Notes: generated by a model not told the origin, from the sequence alone. Shown: positions 15,438-23,812, counted from the stretch's first letter. The stretch is DNA of 64,000 bases from Zongyangia hominis (GCF_014385095.1 NZ_JACRTC010000005.1:1-64000); one strand, 5' to 3'. Program-made: numbers and translations.

Positions 15438-16988
15438 ATGGTAGAAACCGCGAAAAAAGCGTCTTCCAGCGTAACGGCATCAGAAGACATGACATTGGAC
15501 GTTATCCCCGCGAACAAGCGAACAAAATGGACCAACGCGGCTGCAGTCTTCGCCGGCTGTGACCTCAATATCCCGATTATCTTCGTCGGCGCCACCCTGG
15601 CCCAGGGGCTTAAATTTGTCACCGCCTTTGTGGTCATGCTGGTGGGCCTGACCTTAGCGCAGATCTACTCCGCCATCAACGCCGCGGTCGGCGCGGACAC
15701 CGGACGCCCCAGCGCCCAGCTCACCCGCTGCGCCTTTGGCTCGGTGACCTCCCGGACGCTCATTTCCTTCCTGCTGCTCTATATGAACATGGGTTGGTAC
15801 GGCTCCCACGTGGCTGTCGCGGCCAGCGCCGGATTGCAGGCGTTTAAGGTCGACCACACCGACCCGCAGAATTTCTGGATTTATGCCATCGTCATGGTCT
15901 TTATCGGCCTGATCTTCGTCATTCCGGCCCTCAAAGGCCAGCGGCTCATCGCCAAGATCAGCAAAGTCCTGGTGCCGCTTGTGCTCATCGTCTTTGCTTA
16001 CGCGATCTTCCGCGTCTTCCAGAACCTGGGCGGCTTCGGCCCCGGCCTCAAAGCCCTGGTCGAAAGCGAACCCACCAGTCCCATGTCGATTACCTCGGCC
16101 ATCGTTTTGCTCTTAGGATGCTCGGCCTGTCAGTGGCTAATGTTCTCCGATTACTCCAGAAGCAATCCCCGGATTATGCCCGACAGCGTTCTGTCCCCCT
16201 TCATCGGCAACATCCCGGTGTGCTTTTGCATCTACGGTATCGGCATCATCCTGTCCGCCACCTCCGGCACCTGGGACATCGTCTCCATTATGTCCAATGA
16301 GCTCCATATGGGCACCCTTTCCCTGCTGTGCGTGCTCATCGCCCAGATGACCACCATGGTGGTCGCGGCTTACTCCTGCGGCCTGGCTGTTGCCAATATG
16401 TTTAACATCAAATCCGCCAAGGGCAAGATGTGGGCCACCATCGCGGCGGCCGCCATCGGCACCATCCTGGCGCTTACCGGCATCCTGACCTGGCTGGACA
16501 CCTTCCTGCAGTCCATCGCCATCCTGTTTGCCCCCATCGGCATCATCCTGGCCCTCGACCACTACCTCATCCGCAGCAGAAAGTGGGAGGACCACACCGG
16601 CGTCAACTGGATTGCGCTGGCGGCTATGGTCATCGCCTGTGTGGCGGCCGCCTTCATTCCCATCGGCTATTCCGCGTTTACCTCCATGTTTATCGCGGGA
16701 CTGCTCTACTATGTGGGCATGGTCATCCAGGCGAAGGTCAAACCGGGCAAATATACGCCGGAAGAGTGGAAAGACGGCAAAATCATTCTCGACAAAGAGC
16801 AGAAGATTTTCCTCATCGGCGTGCTCGGCGGCGTATTCGTCAGCTTTATTTCCCCGTTCATCCTCCCGTCCCCGGCCTGTGACGTGGTCGCTGTCATCGG
16901 CGGCGTTATCACCCTCGTCGGCTTCATCCTGGCGGTGAAGAGCCACGCCATCCTGGGCGGCAGAAAGGACGCGGAACCCGCGGCATAA
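15438..16988 (+). CDS. NCS1-family transporter (cytosine/hydantoin permease type)
   Basis: Twelve-helix NCS1 transporter of 516 residues, the family of CodB, allantoin permeases and the hydantoin transporter Mhp1. The start of helix 1 (WTNAAAVFAGCDLNIPIIFVG) and the long hydrophobic blocks are typical. Its place between hyuA and the PLP enzyme implies that it imports the cyclic substrate of the operon, perhaps a hydantoin, creatinine-like or purine-like ring. AAGGAGG precedes the ATG by 7 nt. Confidence 0.88.
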   Translation: MVETAKKASSSVTASEDMTLDVIPANKRTKWTNAAAVFAGCDLNIPIIFVGATLAQGLKFVTAFVVMLVGLTLAQIYSAINAAVGADTGRPSAQLTRCAFGSVTSRTLISFLLLYMNMGWYGSHVAVAASAGLQAFKVDHTDPQNFWIYAIVMVFIGLIFVIPALKGQRLIAKISKVLVPLVLIVFAYAIFRVFQNLGGFGPGLKALVESEPTSPMSITSAIVLLLGCSACQWLMFSDYSRSNPRIMPDSVLSPFIGNIPVCFCIYGIGIILSATSGTWDIVSIMSNELHMGTLSLLCVLIAQMTTMVVAAYSCGLAVANMFNIKSAKGKMWATIAAAAIGTILALTGILTWLDTFLQSIAILFAPIGIILALDHYLIRSRKWEDHTGVNWIALAAMVIACVAAAFIPIGYSAFTSMFIAGLLYYVGMVIQAKVKPGKYTPEEWKDGKIILDKEQKIFLIGVLGGVFVSFISPFILPSPACDVVAVIGGVITLVGFILAVKSHAILGGRKDAEPAA

Positions 16989-17228
16989 ATAACTGTCGGG
17001 TCAGCTTTAAGAAATCCTCGTGGACGCGGGGCCTCCCGTTTTGATGGGAGTGCCCACAAAGGACAATGGCCGCGGCAGACAAAGGCGCGGAGGGCGTCTT
17101 GTTCGTCCCGAGGCTACCCGCATCATCTCCCGGCAGGGAAGGGGAGGGCCGGTAAGCGCCCTCCCGCCCGCCGGAACAGGATAGAAATCCCCCCTCTGTC
17201 GGCAGGGCGGGGACAACAGAGGCATGCT
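16989..17228 (+). other. 240-nt GC-rich intergenic leader within the operon
   Basis: No convincing gene. It contains a compound hairpin near 17022-17063 (inner stem CTCCC/GGGAG, outer GGGGC/GCCC) without a T-tract, and no promoter that I can recognise. It is unusually long for an intra-operon gap and may hold a regulatory RNA structure. Confidence 0.4.
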
Positions 17229-18458
17229 ATGAATCTACAAAAGCTTAGAAGCGACACCCCCTGCGAAAACGTCTATCTCAACCATGTTTCCACCTCCGTG
17301 CCTCCCAAGCAGGTGCTTGAGGCGATGAACGAATACTTTTCCATCGCCGTTCAGTACGGCTCCACCAGCGCCAAGGCCCAGGAGATGACCGCCGAGCGCT
17401 TTAACCGGGCGAGCCACAGTATAGCTTCCCTCATCGGCGCCCATGACGACGAAATCCTCTTTGTTCCCAACGGTAGCCAGGCCATCGGCATGGTGGTTGC
17501 GGGACTGCGGGTCGCCCCCGGCGACAACGTGGTGGTGGATGAGATGAGCTTCATCAGCAATGTGGCCCCCTTCCTGCGCCTCAAAGAGCTTTACGGGTTG
17601 GAAGTCCGCTTTGCCCCGGCCAAACTGCCGGGTCTTGTGGACCTGGACGCCATGGAAAACCTCATCGACGGCCGCACCAAGATGGTGGCGCTGTGCCACA
17701 TGGCCAATAACCTTGGCATGGTCCAGCCGGCGGCGGCCGTGGGAAAGCTCGCCCGGGCGGCGGGGACCCTCTACCTGCTCGACGCGGCCAACACAGCAGG
17801 CATCGTCCCCATCGACGTGGACGAAATCGGCTGCGATTTCCTGGCCGTATCGGGGCGCAAGTACCTCAGAGGCCCGGCGGGCTCGGCGTTTCTCTATGCC
17901 AGATCGTCCAGGGTCGACGAGATCGAGCCGGTCTTTGCCACCTGGAATAACGGTCTCTGGGACTGGCGGGAAAACGACTGGGACTGGAGTAAAAACCGCT
18001 TCACCCCCCACAAGGGTATCGACCGGCTCAACTTTGGAGAAGTCAATTTCCCGGCGGCCTTTGGATTGGGCCGGGCGGTGGAGTACATCGAAGAAATCGG
18101 CGGCGTGCCCGCCATCAAGGAACGGGTGGATCTGCTGTTAGACCGCATGATCGCCGGGATGCGAAAGCTCCCCGATGTGGAAGTCTACGGTTCCCCCGAC
18201 GCCTCCCAGCACGGCGGCATGATCGGGTTCAATGTAAAGGGCATCCCCTTTGACGCGCTGGGACGCTATATCAACGCGAACAACGTGGGCATCATGGCGC
18301 ACAGCTTTTACAGCCCCGGAGTGCTCAAACTCTTTGGCATCCAGGGCGTCGCCAGATACTGTGTCCACTGTTGGAACACGGAAGAGGAAATCGACTACGC
18401 CGTATCCCTTCTGGAACCGGAGAAGCTCGCCCGCCTGCGCGGGGAGTCCGGTCAATGA
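17229..18458 (+). CDS. Class V aminotransferase-fold PLP enzyme
   Basis: PLP-dependent enzyme of 409 residues in the cysteine desulfurase / isopenicillin-N-epimerase group. The pyridine-binding aspartate is in YLLDAANTAG (Asp185) and the Schiff-base lysine in SGRKYLRGP (Lys211). The residue before the lysine is Arg where NifS/SufS proteins have His, and no desulfurase active-site Cys loop is evident. It is therefore unlikely to be a housekeeping cysteine desulfurase. Between an NCS1 transporter and HyuB it probably acts on the amino acid released from the ring. The ATG follows AGAGG at a short spacing. Confidence 0.82.
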   Translation: MNLQKLRSDTPCENVYLNHVSTSVPPKQVLEAMNEYFSIAVQYGSTSAKAQEMTAERFNRASHSIASLIGAHDDEILFVPNGSQAIGMVVAGLRVAPGDNVVVDEMSFISNVAPFLRLKELYGLEVRFAPAKLPGLVDLDAMENLIDGRTKMVALCHMANNLGMVQPAAAVGKLARAAGTLYLLDAANTAGIVPIDVDEIGCDFLAVSGRKYLRGPAGSAFLYARSSRVDEIEPVFATWNNGLWDWRENDWDWSKNRFTPHKGIDRLNFGEVNFPAAFGLGRAVEYIEEIGGVPAIKERVDLLLDRMIAGMRKLPDVEVYGSPDASQHGGMIGFNVKGIPFDALGRYINANNVGIMAHSFYSPGVLKLFGIQGVARYCVHCWNTEEEIDYAVSLLEPEKLARLRGESGQ

Positions 18459-18482
18459 TATGAGAGAAGGAGCGAAAAGAAA

Positions 18483-20159
18483 ATGAGCAATAAAGTCAGT
18501 CCGATTGTTGTCGAGATTGTGCGCAATGCACTCAACTCGGCGGCGCACGAGATGAACAACAGTCTGGCACGCAGCGCCTTCAGCCCCCTCATCTATGAGA
18601 TGAAGGACTGCTCTGTGGGCATCTTCGACATCGACGGCCAGATGCTGGGCCAGTCGGCGGGCCTGCCCATCTTCCTGGGCAACCTGGACATCTGCATCAA
18701 AATCCTCAACGATACCGTGGGGATCGAGTCCCACAAAGAGGGCGACCTGTATATCATGAACGACTCCTACATGCAGGGCACCCACGTGGGCGACTTCACC
18801 ACCGTTTCTCCCATCTTCTACAAAGGGGAGCTGGTGGGCTTCACCGCCACCCGTGCCGCCATGCTGGACGTGGGCGCCAAGGTGCCCGGGGCCTGCATCG
18901 ACTCCACCGATATCTACCAGGAGGGCATCCGTATGCCGCCGGTCAAGCTCATCGACCAGGGGGTTCTGCGGGAGGATGTGCTCAATCTGATCTCCCTCAA
19001 CAGCCGTTTCCACGCGGCCATGAAGGGCGACATCGGCGCTCAGATCGCCGCCAGCCGCACCGGTGAGAAACGCTTTGTGGAGATTCTTGACCGCTTCGGC
19101 CTGGACGTGGTCCGCGAGGCCACTAAAGAGATCTTCCGGCAGGCCGAGCAGCTGGACCGGGAATTTGTCAAAACCCTGCCCGACGGCACCTACTATGCGG
19201 AAGGGTGCCTGGACAACGATAACTACGACCTGGAGCACCATGTCAAAGTGTGCTGCAAGGTGGTCGTGGACGGCGACAACATGGTCATCGACCTGACCGG
19301 GTCCAACCCGGCCACCAAGGGCGCCGTCAACTGCGGCTTCGCCCAGACCATCGCGGCGGCCCGCGTGGCCTTCAAGGAGCTCGTGAATCCCGATGCCCCC
19401 ATCTGCGGCGGCAACTTCCGCAACCTGGACGTCATCGTGCCTCCCGGCTCCATCTTCGCGGCCGAGGAACCGGCCCCCTGCCAGTGGTACTTCTCCTCCC
19501 TGGGCCTTCTCATCGACCTGGTGGTCAAGGCGCTGGCGGAAGTGGTTCCCGACAAGGCGGCGGGCGCCCACTACGGCGACTCCATGGTCATCTTCTTCTA
19601 CGGCACCAACCCCCGCCGCGGGAATGAGTTCTTCACCTCCTGCGAAGCGACGGTCGGCGGCTGGGGCGGCTTTGACGGCGGCGACGGCGAGTCGGCCCTC
19701 ATCAACATGGTCAACGGCGACTTTAAGAATCTGCCGGTGGAATTTGTGGAACACACCTATCCGGTGGAAGTGCAGTGCTATAAAATCCGTCAGGATTCCG
19801 AGGGCGCGGGCAAGTACCGCGGCGGCTGCGGCGTCATCCGCCAGTATAAGGTGGAGACCGACGACTGCGCCATCGGCACCTGGTTCGAGCGCTCGGTCAC
19901 CCCGGCCTGGGGGCTCCTGGGCGGCGGGGACGCCACGCCTCCCTACGTGGTCATCGAGCCTGATACCCCCGACGAGAAGCGCTTCCTCAAAGGCGCCGAC
20001 CTGCGGCTCAAACGCGGCTCGGTGGTCCGGCTCTACACCGGTGGCGGAGGCGGTTACGGCGATCCCAAGGAGAGATGCCGCGACGCTGTCAAGCGCGACA
20101 TCGAAAACGGCTATATCTCGGTGGAGCGGGCCCGCGCCGTCTACGGCTGGGACCAGTAA
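18483..20159 (+). CDS. hyuB: Hydantoinase/oxoprolinase subunit B (HyuB type)
   Basis: HyuB-family subunit, 558 residues (usual 510-600), the partner of HyuA in ATP-dependent ring opening or carboxylation. Family features include an N-terminal NALNSAAHEMNNSLARSAFS stretch, the IMNDSYMQGTHVGDFT motif and a glycine-rich C-terminus (YTGGGGGYGDP). It starts 24 nt after the PLP enzyme behind GAAGGAG and ends just before a strong terminator, closing the hyuA-transporter-PLP-hyuB operon. Confidence 0.9.
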   Translation: MSNKVSPIVVEIVRNALNSAAHEMNNSLARSAFSPLIYEMKDCSVGIFDIDGQMLGQSAGLPIFLGNLDICIKILNDTVGIESHKEGDLYIMNDSYMQGTHVGDFTTVSPIFYKGELVGFTATRAAMLDVGAKVPGACIDSTDIYQEGIRMPPVKLIDQGVLREDVLNLISLNSRFHAAMKGDIGAQIAASRTGEKRFVEILDRFGLDVVREATKEIFRQAEQLDREFVKTLPDGTYYAEGCLDNDNYDLEHHVKVCCKVVVDGDNMVIDLTGSNPATKGAVNCGFAQTIAAARVAFKELVNPDAPICGGNFRNLDVIVPPGSIFAAEEPAPCQWYFSSLGLLIDLVVKALAEVVPDKAAGAHYGDSMVIFFYGTNPRRGNEFFTSCEATVGGWGGFDGGDGESALINMVNGDFKNLPVEFVEHTYPVEVQCYKIRQDSEGAGKYRGGCGVIRQYKVETDDCAIGTWFERSVTPAWGLLGGGDATPPYVVIEPDTPDEKRFLKGADLRLKRGSVVRLYTGGGGGYGDPKERCRDAVKRDIENGYISVERARAVYGWDQ

Positions 20160-20183
20160 GCACCCAATAGACGAATATGTACG

Positions 20184-20214
20184 AAAAACAGCCGCCTTTT
20201 AGGCGGCTGTTTTT
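20184..20214 (+). terminator. Terminator of the hydantoinase operon
   Basis: Stem AAAAACAGCCGCC / GGCGGCTGTTTTT with a four-nucleotide loop, 25 nt after hyuB. Confidence 0.92.
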
Positions 20215-20220
20215 GCGCAA

Positions 20221-20256
20221 GAAGGGCGGAGCGCAAGGCGCGGATGCCCTGCGCAT
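20221..20256 (+). repeat. Dispersed intergenic repeat, copy a
   Basis: GGGCGGAGCGCAAGGCGCGG followed by ATGCCCTGCGCATCA. The GCGCAA(G/A)GCGCGGATGCCCTGCG part recurs inverted at 29036-29070 and in diverged form at 25273-25307, always between genes and next to terminators. Confidence 0.55.
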
Positions 20257-20258
20257 CA

Positions 20259-20302
20259 TATCGCCGATAGGCGATATGCCGCCTTTTAGGCGGCTGTTTT
20301 TT
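20259..20302 (+). terminator. Double hairpin with second terminator-like stem
   Basis: ATATCGCC/GGCGATAT hairpin directly followed by GCCGCC-TTTTA-GGCGGC and TGTTTTTT. The second stem repeats the hyuB terminator almost exactly, which suggests local duplication. Confidence 0.65.
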
Positions 20303-20358
20303 ATGGAAGGGGAGGAGCGCGTAAAACTCCCACGCGTCGGTTCATAGTGTGGTGATGA

Positions 20359-20386
20359 AACCGGCCGCCTTTTCTGGCGGCCGGTT
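20359..20386. other. GC-rich hairpin upstream of the riboswitch
   Basis: Perfect 11-bp stem AACCGGCCGCC / GGCGGCCGGTT with a 6-nt loop and only a weak T-tract. Third stem of the GCCGCC type in 200 nt. Confidence 0.5.
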
Positions 20387-20420
20387 CAGCAAAGGGAGCG
20401 GGGGAGCGCCCCCCAGCACA

Positions 20421-20576
20421 TCGGTTTCTTTGGTGCGACTCTGAAGGCACATGGAAAGTCGGGCGCATGGTTCGCCGGCGCGTCCCGAACTGTAGACCGG
20501 AGAGGCGGGGAGGCCCTGTGTTTGGCCCCGATGCAGGGTGAAAACGCCCTCGAAAAAAGCACCAAGGGACATGCCG
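20421..20576 (+). promoter_or_regulatory. Cobalamin-type riboswitch (orphan)
   Basis: The stretch has the layout of the cobalamin aptamer. A 5' segment TTGGTGC (20430-20436) pairs with GCACCAA (20559-20565). TGGAA is followed by a GGCG/CGCC hairpin and by CGCGTCCCGAACTGTAGACC, which matches the conserved GCGGTCCCGCAACTGTAACC core. The 3' end CACCAAGGGACATGCC matches the B12 box (consensus CAGGAGACCTGCC) at 10 of 13 positions. The internal CCACTG/GGGAAGG part is poorly conserved. No terminator or anti-SD platform is visible, and a separate promoter lies between it and the next gene. Confidence 0.6.
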
Positions 20577-20618
20577 TATTCTTGTGAAAAACCACGGGAG
20601 CTTTTTGCCTGGAAATCC

Positions 20619-20647
20619 TTGCTTTTTGGCTGGGCCGCGGCTATAAT
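20619..20647 (+). promoter_or_regulatory. Promoter of the CD0519-type membrane protein gene
   Basis: TTGCTT - 17 nt - TATAAT, followed 8 nt later by the shared palindrome. Confidence 0.75.
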
Positions 20648-20654
20648 AAGTTTA

Positions 20655-20670
20655 TTGATAGATCAATCAA
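20655..20670. promoter_or_regulatory. Operator copy 3 (CD0519-type gene)
   Basis: TTGATAGATCAATCAA, the exact reverse complement of copy 2 (13262-13277). It is again placed at the expected transcription start. Confidence 0.78.
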
Positions 20671-20691
20671 CTCTGAGAGAAGGGCTGCTCG

Positions 20692-21858
20692 GTGAAGCGA
20701 AAAAAGGCTGTCACCGCCGAGACGTTTATCTGCCTCGCGGTCATCTTCCTATTCTTCGGCTATGTGGCCACGGTCATGGGATTTGGTGCCATGTTCAGCA
20801 CCATCATGAACACCGCTTACAACCTGCTGCTGGAAACGGTGTTTTATCTGATGGCCGTCTCGGTCATTGCGGGGGCCATCTCCTCGCTCTTCACCGAGTT
20901 TGGCGTGGTGGCGCTCATCAATAAGCTCATCTCCCCCGCCATGCGCTTTCTCTACGGACTGCCGGGAGCGGCGGCCTTGGGCATTGTCACCACCTTTGTC
21001 TCCGACAACCCCGCCATCCTCACCCTGACAGAGAACAAAAACTACGTCAAATACTTTAAAAACTACCAGCTGCCCACCCTGTGCAACCTGGGAACCTCCT
21101 TCGGCATGGGGCTCATCCTGGCCACCTATATGCTGGGGCTGGGGAAGGGCGCGGAATATGTGGCCCCGGTGCTCATCGGCATCCTGGGCGCGGCCATCGG
21201 CAGCATTGTCAGCGTCAAGCTGATGATGCGCTGTACCAAGCGGGAATACGGCATCACCCGGGCCCAGTATAAGCAGGACATTCGGGGGGCCAAAACCGCG
21301 GTGGTGGAAGACGTGGAGGTGGAAGACTCCGTCTTTCGCCGGGTGATGAACAGCCTCCTTTCCGGCGGAAAAACCGGCGTGCAGATGGGGATGGAGATTA
21401 TCCCCGGGGTGTTAGTTATCTGCACCTTCGTCATGCTCCTCTCCTACGGGGCGGGTGTCGGCGCGGACGGTGCGTCCGCCTACACGGGGGCCGCCTACGA
21501 GGGCGTGGCGCTGTTGCCCAAGCTGGGGGAGCTCATCTCCCCAGTGGCGAAGTTCCTTTTCGGATTCCAGGACCCGGGCAACATCGCCGTGCCGCTGACC
21601 TCCTTAGGGTCCACGGGGGCGGCCATGGCGCTCATTCCCAACATGTTAAAAAACGGCGCGGCGGGCCCCAACCAGATCGCGGTCTTCACCGCCATCGGCA
21701 TGTGCTGGAGCGGGTACCTGAGCACCCATGTGTCCATGATGGACGTCATCCACTGCCGCAAATTTATCCCCGCGGCCATCGGCTCCCACACCATCGGCGG
21801 GCTGTGCGCGGGCATCGCGGCCAACTACCTCTATCAGCTGGCGGCCCTGATCTTATAG
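20692..21858 (+). CDS. CD0519/CD1768-family membrane protein (nucleoside-recognition/Gate type)
   Basis: Integral membrane protein of 388 residues with about nine hydrophobic helices, recognised as the clostridial CD0519/CD1768 family, related to nucleoside-recognition Gate domains. It contains TTFVSDNPAILTLTENKNY and the pseudo-repeat FQDPGNIAVPLTSLGSTGAA. The transported or sensed molecule is unknown. It starts with GTG behind GAGAGAAGGG. Its promoter shares an operator with the hydantoinase and M24 genes, so it may import or export a metabolite of that pathway. A cobalamin-type aptamer lies further upstream. Confidence 0.8.
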   Translation: MKRKKAVTAETFICLAVIFLFFGYVATVMGFGAMFSTIMNTAYNLLLETVFYLMAVSVIAGAISSLFTEFGVVALINKLISPAMRFLYGLPGAAALGIVTTFVSDNPAILTLTENKNYVKYFKNYQLPTLCNLGTSFGMGLILATYMLGLGKGAEYVAPVLIGILGAAIGSIVSVKLMMRCTKREYGITRAQYKQDIRGAKTAVVEDVEVEDSVFRRVMNSLLSGGKTGVQMGMEIIPGVLVICTFVMLLSYGAGVGADGASAYTGAAYEGVALLPKLGELISPVAKFLFGFQDPGNIAVPLTSLGSTGAAMALIPNMLKNGAAGPNQIAVFTAIGMCWSGYLSTHVSMMDVIHCRKFIPAAIGSHTIGGLCAGIAANYLYQLAALIL

Positions 21859-21922
21859 CCAAAGCCTCTACGATTTGTTGCCAGTCCCCATTGCGGCGGC
21901 CCTTTGCACTGCCGCAAATGAG

Positions 21923-21958
21923 AAGATCGCACACTCCCCCACAGAGTGTGCGATCTTT
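21923..21958. terminator. Bidirectional terminator
   Basis: Stem AAGATCGCACACTC / GAGTGTGCGATCTT with loop CCCCACA and T-tract, between the convergent membrane-protein and TetR genes. Confidence 0.93.
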
Positions 21959-21971
21959 TATTTTGTTCGTA

Positions 21972-22565
21972 TTATTTTGCCGGTACAAAACTTACGCTGG
22001 TCAAAAAGACGTCCTCCTGCTTTTGGAGGAAGGCGGCGAGCTGTCCCTCGTCGGGGATGAGGCCCCGGTAACTGAGGATGCCGTCGGCCATGCACAGCAG
22101 CGTCCGGGCGGACAGGAGGAGGTCGTCGGTGGAGATGATGCCGAGGGCCGCGTACTCCCGGAGTTTTTGGCAGACCGTTTCGGTGATGATGCCGGTCAGC
22201 TCAATGAACTTCTGCTTGACATAGGCGTTGCGCTCCGAGAGATAGATGAGCCCGGAATAGATGACCGGGTCAAAATAAGACCGCCGGTATTCATGGACAT
22301 TGAGGGTGTGGCGGACAAAGAGGAGAAATTCCTGCCGCTTGTCCTCAAGTTTGGGCTCGTGGCGGTAGGACTCTTTACAGATGTCCGCAATATAGTCGGT
22401 GAGCGTCTCGATGAGCGCGTCCTTATTTTTAAAATAGTGGAAGACCAGGCTCTGGGGGATGCCCATCCGGGCGGCCACACTGTTAAGGGACGCCTTTTCG
22501 ATGCCCTTTTCCACAATCAGCTGAATGTAGGTGTCGATGATTTCCTGCTTTTTGTTGTTTGCCAT
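21972..22565 (-). CDS. TetR-family transcriptional regulator
   Basis: Regulator of 197 residues with an N-terminal TetR helix-turn-helix (IIDTYIQLIVEKGIEKASLN ... MGIPQSLVFHYFKNKDALIE) and a helical ligand domain. GGAGG 5 nt before the ATG at 22565 decides the start over a frame that opens at 22601. It is the only regulator next to the operator-bearing cluster, so it is one candidate reader of the TTGATNGATCNATCAA palindrome. Its own upstream region has no copy, which leaves this open; the GntR protein at 9220 is an alternative. Confidence 0.88.
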   Translation of the reverse strand: MANNKKQEIIDTYIQLIVEKGIEKASLNSVAARMGIPQSLVFHYFKNKDALIETLTDYIADICKESYRHEPKLEDKRQEFLLFVRHTLNVHEYRRSYFDPVIYSGLIYLSERNAYVKQKFIELTGIITETVCQKLREYAALGIISTDDLLLSARTLLCMADGILSYRGLIPDEGQLAAFLQKQEDVFLTSVSFVPAK

Positions 22566-22671
22566 AACGTCCTCCGCACACGCGCCTGTATTCTCCCCCA
22601 AAGCGCCTCATTTCCGATGTCCGCTGGGGAGAAAGCGGTCCCGGGACAGGCGTCTTTGTGCCATTTTCATT

Positions 22672-22700
22672 ATCATACCCCATTTTCCCCGGCCGCGCAA
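22672..22700 (-). promoter_or_regulatory. Promoter of the TetR gene
   Basis: Minus-strand TTGCGC - 17 nt - TATGAT, about 100 nt before the TetR start codon. The remaining 22701-22840 has no gene I can support. Confidence 0.5.
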
Positions 22701-22840
22701 GCGCAAGAAACGGGCAAAGAGCTTTAGCCGGTGGGAAGCGCCTATTCAAGCCGCTGGTACAAAATAGACGGGCCTGTGGGAACAGCTCAGGCCGGTTTGA
22801 AATCGATCGCTTAGAAAGCCGGCACAGTCAAGGCGGGCAT

Positions 22841-23812
22841 TCAGTCCAAGATGTCCCGGGCGGCGGGGAGGCCGTAGGCGGAGGTCGCTTCCAGCACCGC
22901 GTTTTTGATGGCGCGGGCCATGACGGTGGCGCTCAGCGTCCCCACCACATCCAAATCGGCGGAGACGTCCCCCACCGACAGGCCGTAAATGCTGTCTCCG
23001 TCCGCCGTGGTGTGCACCGGACGGATGGCCCGGGCGTAGCCGTTGTGGGCCATGGAGGCGATCTTTTGCATCTGCACCTTATCAAAGCGGCCGTTGGTGA
23101 TCACTGCGCCAATGGTGGTGTTGCCGGTAAAGACGTTCCGAAGCCCCGCATAGGCTTTCAAAAAAGCGTCTTCCGTCCCGGCAAAGCCCTTGTGGTCGGG
23201 GGTGAGAAGCCCGGCCAGCTGCCGCCCGGTATCACAGTCAAAGACGTCCCCCAAGGCGTTGACCGCCACCATGGCGCCCACTTTGAGGTCACCCACCTGG
23301 ACGGCGTAGCATCCAAAGCCCGACTTCATCATGGTGTCGGGACCCAGATACTTGCCCACTGTTGCGCCGGTGCCAGCGCCCACATTGCCCATGCCTTCCC
23401 GGCGAGTTTGGGCGTCCTCACAGGCAAGGCGGGCCATGGCGGCGTCGGGGCGCACTGCGGAGGAGACAAGATTGAGATCAAACAGGCAGGAGGCGCAAAC
23501 GAGCGGCACCACTGTACTGCCCACCGGGAAGCCCACACCCCGCTGTTCCAAATACTGCATGACGCCGCCCGCCGCGTCCAGTCCGTAGGCGCTGCCACCG
23601 CTGAGCAGGAGGGCATGGATGCCCTGGCAGCTGGCTGTGGGACGCAGTAACTCCGTCTCCCGGGAGGCGGGCCCGCCGCCTCGAACATCCACCCCGGCGG
23701 GCGCGCCCCGCTCGCAGAGGAGGACGGTGCATCCGGTGGCGTGCTCCATGTCCTGGGCGTGTCCAATTTTAATGTTCTCAATGTCCCAGAGGGAAATTTC
23801 TTGCAATTTCAT
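22841..23812 (-). CDS. P1 family peptidase (DmpA/S58 type)
   Basis: N-terminal-nucleophile aminopeptidase of the DmpA/BapA family, 323 residues. Family elements are GHAQDMEHATGCTVLLCE, the LLSGGSAYGLDAAGGV motif, VGNVGAGTGATVGK-like (here GNVGAGTGATVGKY) and the autocleavage region GNTTIGAVITN before the predicted beta chain. Such enzymes release N-terminal D- or beta-amino acids; the substrate here is unknown. AAAGGAGGT lies 6 nt before the ATG. It is upstream of the TetR gene on the same strand, but with its own 275-nt gap. Confidence 0.87.
   Translation of the reverse strand: MKLQEISLWDIENIKIGHAQDMEHATGCTVLLCERGAPAGVDVRGGGPASRETELLRPTASCQGIHALLLSGGSAYGLDAAGGVMQYLEQRGVGFPVGSTVVPLVCASCLFDLNLVSSAVRPDAAMARLACEDAQTRREGMGNVGAGTGATVGKYLGPDTMMKSGFGCYAVQVGDLKVGAMVAVNALGDVFDCDTGRQLAGLLTPDHKGFAGTEDAFLKAYAGLRNVFTGNTTIGAVITNGRFDKVQMQKIASMAHNGYARAIRPVHTTADGDSIYGLSVGDVSADLDVVGTLSATVMARAIKNAVLEATSAYGLPAARDILD

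Noticed and set aside
13865-15637. 590-residue open frame on minus, antisense to hyuA
   Set aside because: It is a GC-codon shadow of hyuA with no Shine-Dalgarno and no recognisable domain; the plus frame has full HyuA motifs.
17229-18458. Housekeeping cysteine desulfurase (SufS/NifS)
   Set aside because: Arg precedes the PLP lysine where desulfurases have His, no catalytic Cys loop is seen, and it is far from sufCB and within a catabolic operon.
18138-19754. 538-residue open frame on minus, antisense to hyuB
   Set aside because: Shadow of hyuB; repetitive Ala/Val/Asp/Gly/His composition typical of antisense frames.
20259-20386. Insertion sequence ends suggested by repeated GCCGCC stems
   Set aside because: No transposase or target duplication; the stems are best explained as duplicated terminators.
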